A program made the position numbers and the translations under genes. This document shows positions 9,517 to 17,869 of a stretch of 64,000 bases of DNA, piece after piece (position 1 is the first letter of the stretch; each line of letters opens with the position of its first letter). The DNA is from CBDCFV01 sp965216425. GTDB lineage: Bacteria > Chloroflexota > Dehalococcoidia > Lucifugimonadales > UBA3495. A model generated the notes under the pieces. The model had not been told where the DNA came from. It did not search any database and saw nothing but the letters and a program-made list of their open reading frames with translations. Location of the stretch: the NCBI GenBank assembly GCA_965216425.1, contig CBDCFV010000007.1, positions 1-64,000 of the forward strand, in the 5' to 3' direction.

Positions 9517-11310
9517 CTAGAAACCGGGCCGGAAAGTCCTGGTTGGGTAGGGGGATTTGGGCAATAAAGCCGACGTGAGCAGGATCACGGACCACAGTTG
9601 TCCGAGCCGGACCGCGCAGAAATTGGCCGCAGCATGGACGACAACAAAGGGGACAATATTGAGGACGACGCTGCGGCCTGTTGCGCCGCCACCGGTACGG
9701 CCCGACCGCCCAAGTTTCCCGGCCACCAGGGTCAGGTTGGCTACCGTGGCAGCTAGATACAGCTGGAACCTGGTCTTGACCCTGCCGAAATAGCGGGACT
9801 GGCGAATGCCCAACTGGACCAGTCGGGCCAACCGGTGTTCCACCACCACTCGGCGCACTCGATATTCGTCATAGTGAGTGCTTTGCTGCAACGCTCGGGC
9901 CTGCTGCAGCAGGGCTTCCTGGGGATGGACCAGCACCCGCCGCCCCCTGCTCCCCTTGGCTGCGATGCACTGGGACCGCAGTGGACATGTCCGACATTCG
10001 GCCCCGTCGAACTGGAAGGCCTGCAAGCGGTGGACCCGCCCCGTGCGGTCCGTCCGCTTTCCCGCCGGCACGATGGTGTGGGTAACCTGTCCCGCCGGAC
10101 AGGTGCAACTGCCCGCGGTCAGGTCGATGACAAAGTCATCCTTGGGAAAGTGCTTCCGGTCGGGCCGTCCCGGCACTCTGGCCACCAACCGGCGTCCCGC
10201 ATCGGCGAAGGCCTGCCTGGTATCGCCATCCCCATAGGCGGCGTCGCCCATGGCCTCCTCCACCGGCACACCGGTGTTGGCCTCGCTCTGCTCCACCAGT
10301 TCCAGCGATCCCAGGTTGTCCGGAGCGTTGCCGGGCAATACCTCCACCGCGGTGATCAACTGGGAGTCGGTGTCCACCACAATCGCCGCCTTGTGTCCGT
10401 CGAACCGCCGGCTGCTGCTCTTGTGGCCGTGGCGCATCTCCGGGTCATGCACTGACATCATACGGTCCCGGCTCACCCCGTCCTTGAGGCTCACTCCGTC
10501 ATCAGTGCGCTCCACGTCCTGGAGCAGCAACTGCCCCAGCAACTCCGCCGCCGCCACTATCCGCTGGCGCTCCTCACTGTCCTCCGGCAACTCTCCCTGC
10601 GCCTGCCGCGACAACTCCAACAACCGGTCCGCGTCGGCCACAATCTTGGCCAGCAGCGCCGCCCGCGCCCGTTTGTTGCTCCAGTCGATGGCGGCCTCGC
10701 CCTTCACGCTGGAACCCAGGTATCTCTCATATTCCCGGGCCTTGGCCCATTCCCTGACCGGAGCTTGCTCCACTGCCGCCAGCGCCCGCAACAGCTTGAC
10801 TATCCCGTCCGCCAACAGATTATACGTGTCCTTCACCGCGCCACGGCCCAGGATGTTGGTCGTGTCCAACGCCACCCGCATCCCACGCCCTTTCAGATAC
10901 CCCGACTCCCGGGCCAAACGCAGGCTGGACTCGAACACCTCCCGCACCTTGCCGTGCAGTATCAACTGGGCCCGGAACACCTGCAGCGTGCTCTTGGCGA
11001 AGGGACGGTCTTCCACCTCAATCCCCAAGGCCACCTTCCACCGGATGTCGAAGTCAGCCCGGGCCTTGGCCTCGGCGTCGCTGACCTTGTCGTGGGACTG
11101 GAGCAGCAGCGCCGTCGCCAGCAGGCTGGGCGGCACGCTGTCCCGGCCGTTGTCAGGGCAGTAGAACTCGGCGAAATCGGGGTCCCGGAACAACCGGCCC
11201 CGCAGCGAGGCCAGCAGACCGTAGAAGGTGTCCCGCCCCACGTGGTCCAGGTACAGCCGGTCCGCTTCCCAAAGTCCCCTCTGGTCCGAACGCTCTCCCA
11301 GCATGCTCAA
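9517..11310 (-). CDS. IS1182 family transposase
   Basis: 597 residues, intact. It is a DDE transposase of the DUF772/IS1182 type: an N-terminal domain (DFAEFYCPDNGRDSVPPSLL), MRVALDTTNILGRG with the first catalytic aspartate, GHKAAIVVDTDSQLITAVEV, GDAAYGDGDTRQAF with the second, then the cysteine-rich insert CTCPAGQVTH...CRTCPLRSQC and the C-terminal region with EHRLARLVQLGIRQSRYFG. The last codons run through the terminal repeat, and the stop codon TAG is supplied by the CTAG flank (9517-9519). Its length is at the upper end of the family because of the extension after GKLGRSGRTGG. Confidence 0.9.
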   Translation of the reverse strand: MSMLGERSDQRGLWEADRLYLDHVGRDTFYGLLASLRGRLFRDPDFAEFYCPDNGRDSVPPSLLATALLLQSHDKVSDAEAKARADFDIRWKVALGIEVEDRPFAKSTLQVFRAQLILHGKVREVFESSLRLARESGYLKGRGMRVALDTTNILGRGAVKDTYNLLADGIVKLLRALAAVEQAPVREWAKAREYERYLGSSVKGEAAIDWSNKRARAALLAKIVADADRLLELSRQAQGELPEDSEERQRIVAAAELLGQLLLQDVERTDDGVSLKDGVSRDRMMSVHDPEMRHGHKSSSRRFDGHKAAIVVDTDSQLITAVEVLPGNAPDNLGSLELVEQSEANTGVPVEEAMGDAAYGDGDTRQAFADAGRRLVARVPGRPDRKHFPKDDFVIDLTAGSCTCPAGQVTHTIVPAGKRTDRTGRVHRLQAFQFDGAECRTCPLRSQCIAAKGSRGRRVLVHPQEALLQQARALQQSTHYDEYRVRRVVVEHRLARLVQLGIRQSRYFGRVKTRFQLYLAATVANLTLVAGKLGRSGRTGGGATGRSVVLNIVPFVVVHAAANFCAVRLGQLWSVILLTSALLPKSPYPTRTFRPGF

Positions 11311-11379
11311 GCCCCCGCTATTCTGGTTGACCCCAAGTATAGCCGCTGACCCGGCTGCCGCTACTTTCCGGCCACGTTT
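9521..11379 (-). mobile_element. IS1182-I, apparently complete
   Basis: About 1.86 kb. The ends AAACCGGGCCGGAAAG and CTTTCCGGCCACGTTT lie inside CTAG at 9517-9520 and 11380-11383. It abuts IS630-III, sharing the second CTAG. Confidence 0.85.
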
Positions 11380-11382
11380 CTA

Positions 11383-12548
11383 GTGTGGTGTAACTGAAGT
11401 TAGTAGTAATAGTGTTCGCAATGAGGTATTCTTTCGATCACCGACTCAGGAGAGGGATGATCATGGCGATCGGAAGGCCAATGCCGCCGCTGATATTGGA
11501 CGACACCGAAAGGGAAACGCTGGAACGGTGGGTTCGTCGCCCCAAGACGACGCAGGGCCTGGCGCTGCGGGCCAGAATGATTCTGGCCCGCGCCGAAGGC
11601 CGCAGCAACATCGCAGTGGCTGCCGACTTGGAGGTGTCCGACGAAACGGTGGGGAAGTGGCGTTCCCGGTTCTTGGAACGGCGATTGGACGGCCTGTCGG
11701 ACGAGCCCCGCAGCGGCCGACCGCGAGCGGTTACTGATGAAGACGTGGAACGGGTGATTACGCTGACGCTGGAGTCCACACCCAAGGACGCCACGCACTG
11801 GAGCACCCGGTCCATGGCCCAGCGTTCCGGTCTGAGCCACACCACGGTCAGCCGCATCTGGCGCGCCTTCGCACTGCAACCTCACCGCACCGAAACCTTC
11901 AAGCTGTCGGCGGACCCCTTCTTCATCGAAAAGGTGCGGGACATTGTGGGCCTCTACCTTGATCCACCGGACCGGGCGCTGGTCTTGTGCGTGGACGAGA
12001 AGTCCCAGATTCAGGCCCTGGACCGCACCAGGCCGCTGTTGCCCCTGCGCCCGGGCCAGGTGGAGCGGCGCACCCATGATTACGTGCGCCACGGCACCAC
12101 GTCCCTCTTCGCCGCTTTGGACGCCAGGACCGGCCAGGTGATTGGCCAGTGCCACCGCCGCCACCGGGCCGTGGAGTTCCGCAAGTTCCTCGATGCCATC
12201 GAGTCCGAGGTGCCCGCCGGGTTGGACGTGCACCTGATTGCGGACAACTACGCCACCCACAAGACGGCGCTGATCCGGAACTGGTTCGCCAAACGGCCCC
12301 GCTTCCATATCCACTTCACGCCCACCAGCGCCTCCTGGCTGAACCTGGTGGAGCGCTGGTTTGGGCTGCTCACCGAAAAGCAGTTGCGCAGGGGCGTGCA
12401 CCAGAGCAGCGGTGAACTGGAGGCTGCCATCTACCGTTACCTGGACGTCACCAACGAAGACCCCAAGCCCTTTGTCTGGACCAAGACCGCTGACCAAATC
12501 CTGGCCAGCGTGGCCCACTTTTGCCGACGCACTTTAGATACAGGACAC
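11383..12548 (+). mobile_element. IS630-III, apparently complete
   Basis: 1166 bp with ends GTGTGGTGTAACTGAAGT and a matching inverted right end. CTAG lies at 11380-11383 and 12548-12551 (TA duplicated). It inserted into the DUF1156 gene. Confidence 0.85.
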
Positions 12549-12551
12549 TAG
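11463..12551 (+). CDS. IS630 family transposase, intact
   Basis: 362 residues from ATG 11463, chosen because AGGAGAGG (11448-11455) is correctly spaced for it. A longer reading to 11412 is possible. A helix-turn-helix N-terminus (RSNIAVAADLEVSDETVGKW) is followed by the DDE domain: VLCVDEKSQIQALDR, HLIADNYATHK and WLNLVERWFGLL. It is a single frame with no slippage site, unlike the other IS630 copies here. The stop codon TAG (12549-12551) is formed by the TA target plus its neighbour, so the frame uses the insertion site to terminate. Confidence 0.92.
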   Translation: MAIGRPMPPLILDDTERETLERWVRRPKTTQGLALRARMILARAEGRSNIAVAADLEVSDETVGKWRSRFLERRLDGLSDEPRSGRPRAVTDEDVERVITLTLESTPKDATHWSTRSMAQRSGLSHTTVSRIWRAFALQPHRTETFKLSADPFFIEKVRDIVGLYLDPPDRALVLCVDEKSQIQALDRTRPLLPLRPGQVERRTHDYVRHGTTSLFAALDARTGQVIGQCHRRHRAVEFRKFLDAIESEVPAGLDVHLIADNYATHKTALIRNWFAKRPRFHIHFTPTSASWLNLVERWFGLLTEKQLRRGVHQSSGELEAAIYRYLDVTNEDPKPFVWTKTADQILASVAHFCRRTLDTGH

Positions 12552-12675
12552 CGCACCATAGGTGCAAGGTCGAGGGGTGTCCATGCCTGATGGGCTTCTC
12601 CCGCGCCGCCTGTCGGGATACCTCCGCGATGGGGGAGTCCACTTCGGCGGGGCGCTTGCATTCCTTGGGGATCAT
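12552..12675 (-). pseudogene. DUF1156 methylase, N-terminal stub
   Basis: From ATG 12675 (GAGGGGG just upstream) the first 41 residues read MIPKECKRPAEVDSPIAEVS...REKPIRHGHPSTLHLW, the conserved opening of DUF1156 proteins. These carry adenine-methylase motifs and occur in defence islands with helicases. The reading is cut at the CTAG where IS630-III inserted. The remainder is not found beyond the IS pair (below 9517). So little remains that identification depends on this one motif. Confidence 0.6.
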
Positions 12676-12794
12676 ATGCGCCCCCTCGAGGCAGGCCAAC
12701 CGTACACTCGTAAGAGCCGCAAACCGTCACCTCAGCTTCGGGTTCTCTGCATAGTTATTGTTCCATGAGTAGCGAGCAAAGATCCCGGTTAGAG

Positions 12795-14108
12795 TCACGA
12801 TGACCTCTGTTTTAGGTCATCCATCATTTTTCGAATAATCTCATTGAACCGCTTCTTGATCTCTTCCAAGTCTCGCCCGTCGAATTGTAGGTGGACTCCT
12901 CTTGCAGAAAAATCCCACTGACAACGGCGTGCGCTCGCGTTATTCGCGATTTCGATCAGGACATGATGGTTTTGTCTTCCCTGGAAGGTAGTCAAGTAAA
13001 TCGAAGACTTGAAGGAGACAGAACGCATTTCATCAGGCATAGTCGACTCAGTTGGAAAACGTGGCCAAGTGGTGGAGTCTTCGCAGATGTTTGCTACTTC
13101 ACCATCTATCGAAGTTGCAACAATACTGATCCGTGTTTGAACCCTGCCAAACATATCCGAAAACAACCTGATCTTGCTCTGGCAGTAGTCGTAGAACGGG
13201 TGCAATACGGACTCGATATGTTCTCTAGCCAACATAGTTTCATCTGAAGCACTACTTAGAGAACGCCTGAATAGTGCGATATCTCGGTCTATGTCGTCCA
13301 CCTCTTCTATGGATTCTCCTCGAGCCGCTTTGAGGTGGAGATTGAGGGAATATTCGCAGCATCTGGCGATATAATGGATGAAGTCGGTTAAGTTTTCCGT
13401 CTTGTCGACCTGCTCGAGCTCCCTGAGGTACTCCTCCCGGCCATCCATTCGAACCAGAGCCACCGTATAGCCATGCTTAATGAGAATCAAGTTCATCAAC
13501 AACCGGGCCATGCGCCCGTTCCCATCGTCGAATGGATGGATGCGAACGAAACGATAATGAAACGTGGCCGCGATGATGATGGGATGCTCGGCTTCTCGCT
13601 CTTGCGCCCTATACCAGTCGATGAGGTCGCTCATCGCAGACTTCACGTGTTCAGGCGGAGTAAAGTAGTAGGTTTCACCGGTTGAGGTCCTTACGTTGTT
13701 CGGCGTTGTCTTGTAATCCCCAATTGAGATAGGTCGCTTCACCTGTCTTCCGTCTTGAGTGGCCGCATCCGCTTCGTAAGGTTCTTTCAACAGTATCTTG
13801 TGCAGATTACGGATGAAGACTTCGTTCAGCCGGTAGTCGTTCCGGACGGCATCCTCAATGGCTTTCACGGCGGTGTCATGCCCTTCGATGTCGAGATGGT
13901 CTCGCATGGGCTTGCCCCGGGCGGTTAGACCGTGGAGGATGAGGCTGCGTGTTTCCCCCAGAGAAAGTGTGTTTCCTTCTATGGCGTTCGAGTGGTAGTT
14001 GGCCTCGAGCCTGAGCTTTTGCTCAACCTGAGCGAGAACGGTGGGAGGCAGAGGCCGCAGGCGGTCCAGTTCTTCTTTTAGACCCTGGGTGGCTTCAATT
14101 GGATTCAT
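12795..14108 (-). CDS. Fic family AMP-transferase-like protein
   Basis: 437 residues from ATG 14108. The Fic motif HPFDDGNGRMAR (residues 191-202) is canonical, with the catalytic His 191 and phosphate-binding loop. The inhibitory helix motif SNAIEGN (S40, E44) is N-terminal, which marks the class in which the same chain autoinhibits. Fic enzymes usually transfer AMP from ATP to a protein hydroxyl. The C-terminal part (from about 300) is unassigned. It follows the SNF2 relic by 23 bp and precedes the DUF1156 stub, so it probably belonged to that defence-type operon. An upstream extension to 14213 has no ribosome-site support. Confidence 0.85.
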   Translation of the reverse strand: MNPIEATQGLKEELDRLRPLPPTVLAQVEQKLRLEANYHSNAIEGNTLSLGETRSLILHGLTARGKPMRDHLDIEGHDTAVKAIEDAVRNDYRLNEVFIRNLHKILLKEPYEADAATQDGRQVKRPISIGDYKTTPNNVRTSTGETYYFTPPEHVKSAMSDLIDWYRAQEREAEHPIIIAATFHYRFVRIHPFDDGNGRMARLLMNLILIKHGYTVALVRMDGREEYLRELEQVDKTENLTDFIHYIARCCEYSLNLHLKAARGESIEEVDDIDRDIALFRRSLSSASDETMLAREHIESVLHPFYDYCQSKIRLFSDMFGRVQTRISIVATSIDGEVANICEDSTTWPRFPTESTMPDEMRSVSFKSSIYLTTFQGRQNHHVLIEIANNASARRCQWDFSARGVHLQFDGRDLEEIKKRFNEIIRKMMDDLKQRSS

Positions 14109-14131
14109 GATTAGATACCTCGTACTGTGGT

Positions 14132-14697
14132 TCATTCTTCCTGCACCTGCATTGACTCCGTGATAGCGCCCACCTGGAGCCAGTAGTGCTGGACCTTGCT
14201 GACCTCGTGCCACTCAAACCGGGCGCAGACGATGAGTGTCCGCTCTACCAGGCCCTAGAGCTTGAGCTCCCGGATGAGGAGCCCGGCTATGATGGGCCTT
14301 GCCAGCGCCGGCCTCGCCGGCCAGCAGGAACCGGACGCTGGGCAGCTTCATGAAGTACTCATAGACCGCTTCCAGCTGGTGGGGCAGCGGGTCCACGCGG
14401 GAGATAGAGAGGCTGAAGTAAGGGTCGAACTCGTGGGCGATGCCCAGCGTGTAGGCATCCAGTGCGAGCTTCAACAAGTCCCCATCGCTGTCGTGGAGGC
14501 GTTGGAGTCGATGGTGGTCAAACGGGCGATGTCGTCCGCGGAGAGGGTCACCTCCCTGAATTGTCCGGACTTCTGGCCCATCAGGCCGGCGATCACGGGC
14601 CCCGCACCGCCCTGCCTGGTGGTCACGACTCTCATGGCTCGTTGAACATGACGCCAGTGAGGATCTGCCCTTCTTTGATTTCCAGGATGCTGCTCAT
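14132..14697 (-). pseudogene. SNF2-type helicase relic
   Basis: It starts at ATG 14697 (MSSILEIKEGQILTGVMF) and contains FDPYFSLSISRVDPLPHQLE followed by VRFLLAGEAGAGK, the N-terminus and Walker A of SNF2-type helicases found with DUF1156 genes. At least three single-base shifts are visible (near 14641, 14485 and 14312), and a TAG interrupts RELKL.GLVERTLIV. The end (FEWHEVSKVQHYWLQ to TGA 14132) looks like a natural C-terminus, so a large internal deletion joined the two ends. Non-functional. Confidence 0.65.
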
Positions 14698-14732
14698 CTG
14701 CCCCTGCCTTCCTCCTGGGTTCGCAGTCCTCG

Positions 14733-14945
14733 TTACTCGTAAGAGGACGGTGAGGCGTCCTTGTGATCCTCCTCCTGGGTTGCGGTGGTTTCACGTTTTC
14801 GGCGCGACGCTTCTGTCATACAGGTGCAGTGCTCTTCCGCGGCGTCCAGAATCCTTTCGATGGCGTCGTTGGGGGTGTCTTCGAGCGGAATGGCCCAGTT
14901 CTTCATCCTCTCGTAAGTCTCGGGTTTGATTCGAATGACCGGCAT
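14733..14945 (-). CDS. Small ribbon-helix-helix/SeqA-N-like protein
   Basis: 70 residues starting MPVIRIKPETYERMKNWAI, then EDTPNDAIERILDAAEEH. This resembles the short beta strand plus two helices of small DNA-binding or antitoxin-like proteins, followed by a charged tail. GGGAG lies 7 bp before the start. It is the first gene of the minus-strand cluster with the SNF2 relic, Fic and DUF1156, so it could have been its regulator. The function is not established. Confidence 0.6.
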   Translation of the reverse strand: MPVIRIKPETYERMKNWAIPLEDTPNDAIERILDAAEEHCTCMTEASRRKRETTATQEEDHKDASPSSYE

Positions 14946-15221
14946 GTTCTGCTCCCAAGGATACCGTGTGACATTGTTACTCTATCCGCATAGTTACGCG
15001 GGAGCAAGGGCGGTTTGTCACCACTTGGGCCTGATCTGGCTGCTTCTGTCAAATCCCGTTCTCGCGCTGTCATGCCCCAGCCAGTCGCCGGCGGGATGAG
15101 TCATAACACCCCGTCCTCTGCTCCGCCCCAGCGTTACTGACATTTGGCGGTTGTGGGCTCCGGGGACGGTATGCTCCAATGCTCGTGAAGGGAAATCTAC
15201 TTTCACTGAGGAGTTGAGGCC

Positions 15222-15725
15222 ATGCCGGATCAGGGGTTTCCAGACGACCAGGACCGCCTTGCCAGGTTCCTGCGGGAGAGCATCGACCATTTCATGGGCC
15301 GCTTAGACATCAAGGAGTGGGCCTCCAACACGCACGAAGACCGCGTGCACTACGAGGAGTGGGTCCGCTTCTGCCTGGTCACGTCGCTGGTCCCCGATGT
15401 CCTGGCCGCGGCCTGTGCGGTCTTCGAATACGACGCCGAAGTCCTCAACTACAGGATGCCGGCTCTGCTCGAACGCACGCTGACTCCTCTCCCGATGGAC
15501 ACTGTCTTCATCGGCGAAGTGATGTCCGTGTTGCCCGACCACCGGCGGATGAGGATCGCCGCCGCGAACCTGCACCGGGGCCTTGGGAACCGCACTCTGG
15601 CGGACGAGGCGCGCGAGTCGTTCGACGCTGCCCTTTATCAGACTCTGAACATCGACGCCCCGCCCATCGAGGGGGACTGGTGGTTGCCTCCCGAGGCTCA
15701 GCGTTCTGGTGTACATGGGCTGTAA
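15222..15725 (+). CDS. Hypothetical protein
   Basis: 167 residues, helical and acidic (DRLARFLRESIDHFMG, HYEEWVRFCLVTSLVPDVL, LPDHRRMRIAAANLHRGLG). I do not recognise a family. The ATG at 15222 follows GAGGAGTTGAGG closely. It stops 4 bp before the CTAG site carrying MITE-A/MITE-B, so its true 3' end could have been altered. It stands divergent from the small regulator-like gene at 14733 across about 276 bp that must hold both promoters. Confidence 0.6.
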   Translation: MPDQGFPDDQDRLARFLRESIDHFMGRLDIKEWASNTHEDRVHYEEWVRFCLVTSLVPDVLAAACAVFEYDAEVLNYRMPALLERTLTPLPMDTVFIGEVMSVLPDHRRMRIAAANLHRGLGNRTLADEARESFDAALYQTLNIDAPPIEGDWWLPPEAQRSGVHGL

Positions 15726-15731
15726 CAGCTA

Positions 15732-15877
15732 AACTAAAGCCAAGGTGGGATGTGCATTCGAGAGGCTATGAAGATTGGCTTGGTTGCGCCAGTGAAGCCC
15801 TCCCATCCGTACTTGAAGGATGATCCGGCACAGCCGCTTGACCTCCACCATCTGCGCATTTCACCTTGGCTTTGGTT
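15732..15877. mobile_element. MITE-A copy 2
   Basis: 146 bp, the same length and ends as copy 1 but a different interior, with TA at 15730-15731 and 15878-15879. It again lies in the left CTAG of a MITE-B. Confidence 0.8.
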
Positions 15878-15880
15878 TAG

Positions 15881-16024
15881 TATTACAACGACGGATTGCT
15901 GAATAAGATGACTGACGGTTCTTGTCCAGCTACGAATCAGCGATCATGGAAGGAGCGCAGCTGCCACTGTGGCAGGTTCAATTTCCTCGCAGGAATCACC
16001 TTGCTATAAACCGTCGTTGTAATA
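15881..16024. mobile_element. MITE-B copy 2
   Basis: 144 bp, near-identical to 2596-2740. The right flank is CTAG 16025-16028. The left CTAG is split around MITE-A (c15729 ... g15880). Confidence 0.8.
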
Positions 16025-16145
16025 CTAGGCTACCTATCCTTGCATAGCCTTGTCAAACAAATCGTGAAGGGTTTTATCGGAGAGAACGGATTGATAAAAC
16101 CGTATTGGTCCAAAATGCTCTCCACAATCTTCGGCAGTCTATTAG

Positions 16146-17597
16146 TACTACAACGACGAGTTGTCTGATAGGATGGCTGGACAGATTATGTTGGGTGGTT
16201 TGGGTGATGGATGCGGAGAGCTTCGAGCGGGTCTACGACAGCCTTCAGGAATTCCACGCCTTCTTTGCGGCCTCCTTCGGCCGCAAGCAGTGGCGGGAGC
16301 ACAGCGGGAATTACCTTCAGGCGCTGCTGGTGCAGGACCAGGAGCGGCGCAACGCCGAGAATCTCTCGGAATCGGTGGGCATCTCGGCCCGGGCGATGCA
16401 GCGCTTTCTGACCGAGGCCCGGTGGTCCGATGAGACAGTCATAGGGCGGTTGCAGAAATACTTGGCCCCCAGGCTGGGACACCCGGAGGCGGTGTGGGTG
16501 TTCGATGGGAGCGACTTCCCCAAGCAGGGCAGGAAGTCGGCGGGAGTGGCCCGGCAGTACTGCGGCCGGCTGGGCAAGGTGGCCAACTGCCAGGGTGGGA
16601 TGTTCCTGGCCTACGTCAGCCCGCTGGGCCGGGCGTTGGTAGACAAGCGGCTGTATCTGCCCAAGAGTTGGACCTCCGACCAGGACCGGTGTGCTGCGGC
16701 GGGTGTGCCGGAGGACCGGCGGAACTACCGCTCGAAGACGGAGTTGGCCCTGGAGCTGCTGGAGCGGGCCATGGAGCTGGGCTACCTAAGGGCCCAGTGG
16801 GTTGCGGGAGACGACGCCTTCGGGATGTCCCCGTCCTTCCGGGAGGGACTGGAGGCTCTGGGGATGTGGTACGTGCTGGACGTTCCGGGCAGCACTACGG
16901 TCTGGCCCTTGGAGCCGGCTTGGACCAGTCCGGAATATCCAGGGTTCGGGCGACCCCGCAAACCCAGGCTGCGGTCTGGGCAGCGCCGGACCATGGAGCA
17001 GCGCGGTGATGAACTGCCGGATGAGGCCTGGCAGGAGATAACGGTGGCCCAGGGAAGCCAGGGGCCGCGCACCTACCGGTTCAGCGCCCAGCGGGTGCGG
17101 GCCACCAGGAGGCGCAAGCCCGGCGAGGAGGGATGGGCCGTCTGGCGCCGGAACCTGGACGGCAGCGAGCCCCGCTACTACCTGTCCAACGCTCCTGAGG
17201 ACACAACCTTGGAGACCCTGGCGTACGTGGGTGGGTCCAGGTGGCGCATTGAAACGGAGTTTGAGACTGAGAAGGGCGACGTTGGGATGGACGAATACGA
17301 GACCCGCAGCTGGGCAGGCTGGCACCACCACACAGCCATGTGCCTGCTGGGGGGAGCGTTCCTGCTGGGCCTGCAGCAGGATTGGGGGGGGAAAGATGCC
17401 CCGGATCACGAGACCGCAGGTGTGCCGGGTGGTGCGTGAGATGCTACCCCGGGAGCAGTTCGGGCCGGAGGAGTTGCTGCTATGGCTGGAGGAGACGCAG
17501 CTACGCAACGAACGGGCTCGCCGTTCCCACGAGAGACGCCGCTCCACCCGCCGCGAAGGCAGGATGGAGCCGCCACCTTAAACCCGTCGTTGTAGTA
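16146..17597 (+). mobile_element. IS701 copy 1
   Basis: 1452 bp with ends TACTACAACGACGAGTTG / ACCCGTCGTTGTAGTA. The left flank is TTAG (16142-16145) and the right is CTAG (17598-17601). The mismatch means no perfect duplication. Reading along, it differs from copy 2 (44237-45688) at about two bases. Confidence 0.9.
16207..17439 (+). CDS. IS701 family transposase
   Basis: 410 residues from ATG 16207. It is a DDE transposase: WVFDGSDFPKQGRKSAGV holds the first aspartate, QWVAGDDAFGMSPSF the second, and SRWRIETEFETEKGDV the glutamate. A poly-G run (17386-17393) lies just before the end of this frame. Past it a second frame (MPRITRPQVCRVVREML... to 17581) encodes about 61 more residues that look like the natural C-terminus. 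A -1 shift on the G run would join them. The third, chimeric IS701 at 41.8-43.97 kb has ten G and reads through in frame. Confidence 0.9.
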   Translation: MDAESFERVYDSLQEFHAFFAASFGRKQWREHSGNYLQALLVQDQERRNAENLSESVGISARAMQRFLTEARWSDETVIGRLQKYLAPRLGHPEAVWVFDGSDFPKQGRKSAGVARQYCGRLGKVANCQGGMFLAYVSPLGRALVDKRLYLPKSWTSDQDRCAAAGVPEDRRNYRSKTELALELLERAMELGYLRAQWVAGDDAFGMSPSFREGLEALGMWYVLDVPGSTTVWPLEPAWTSPEYPGFGRPRKPRLRSGQRRTMEQRGDELPDEAWQEITVAQGSQGPRTYRFSAQRVRATRRRKPGEEGWAVWRRNLDGSEPRYYLSNAPEDTTLETLAYVGGSRWRIETEFETEKGDVGMDEYETRSWAGWHHHTAMCLLGGAFLLGLQQDWGGKDAPDHETAGVPGGA

Positions 17598-17601
17598 CTA
17601 G

Positions 17602-17869
17602 GGTTCTCAGGGAGCCCGCCGAAGGGCAGCGGTCGTTGTTCTGCTGGGTCGAGTTCCCGGCCGAGGAACCGGCTCAGCCCCAGTGGCGAGGCGAAGATAA
17701 TCAGAAATCAAAGCGTCCTGATTGACGTGCATGTGGGCCTGCTGAATGGGGAGCAAGCCATTGTCACCAAAGACCGGGCGCGCTTTTACCGTAGAGGTGA
17801 ACGCGGTTCGGTATCCCGATAACGCGATTCAGTCATCTCATGACCGGGTCCGGCTTCTCAGCGCTAGGG
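17602..17869. other. Inter-element host sequence
   Basis: 268 bp between IS701 and the monooxygenase gene. A short plus-strand reading ends at TAA 17820-17822 (NQSVLIDVHVGLLNGEQA...) and might be a gene tail cut by the IS. I cannot assign it. Confidence 0.3.

Noticed and set aside
11400..12518. Long open frame antisense to IS630-III (372 codons)
   Set aside because: It is the shadow of a GC-rich transposase gene and has no recognisable domain. Similar shadows at 39790-41154, 42583-43743 and 33832-34980 were dropped for the same reason.
17602..17869. Toxin or PIN-domain gene tail after IS701 copy 1
   Set aside because: Only about 40 residues look protein-like and no motif is complete.
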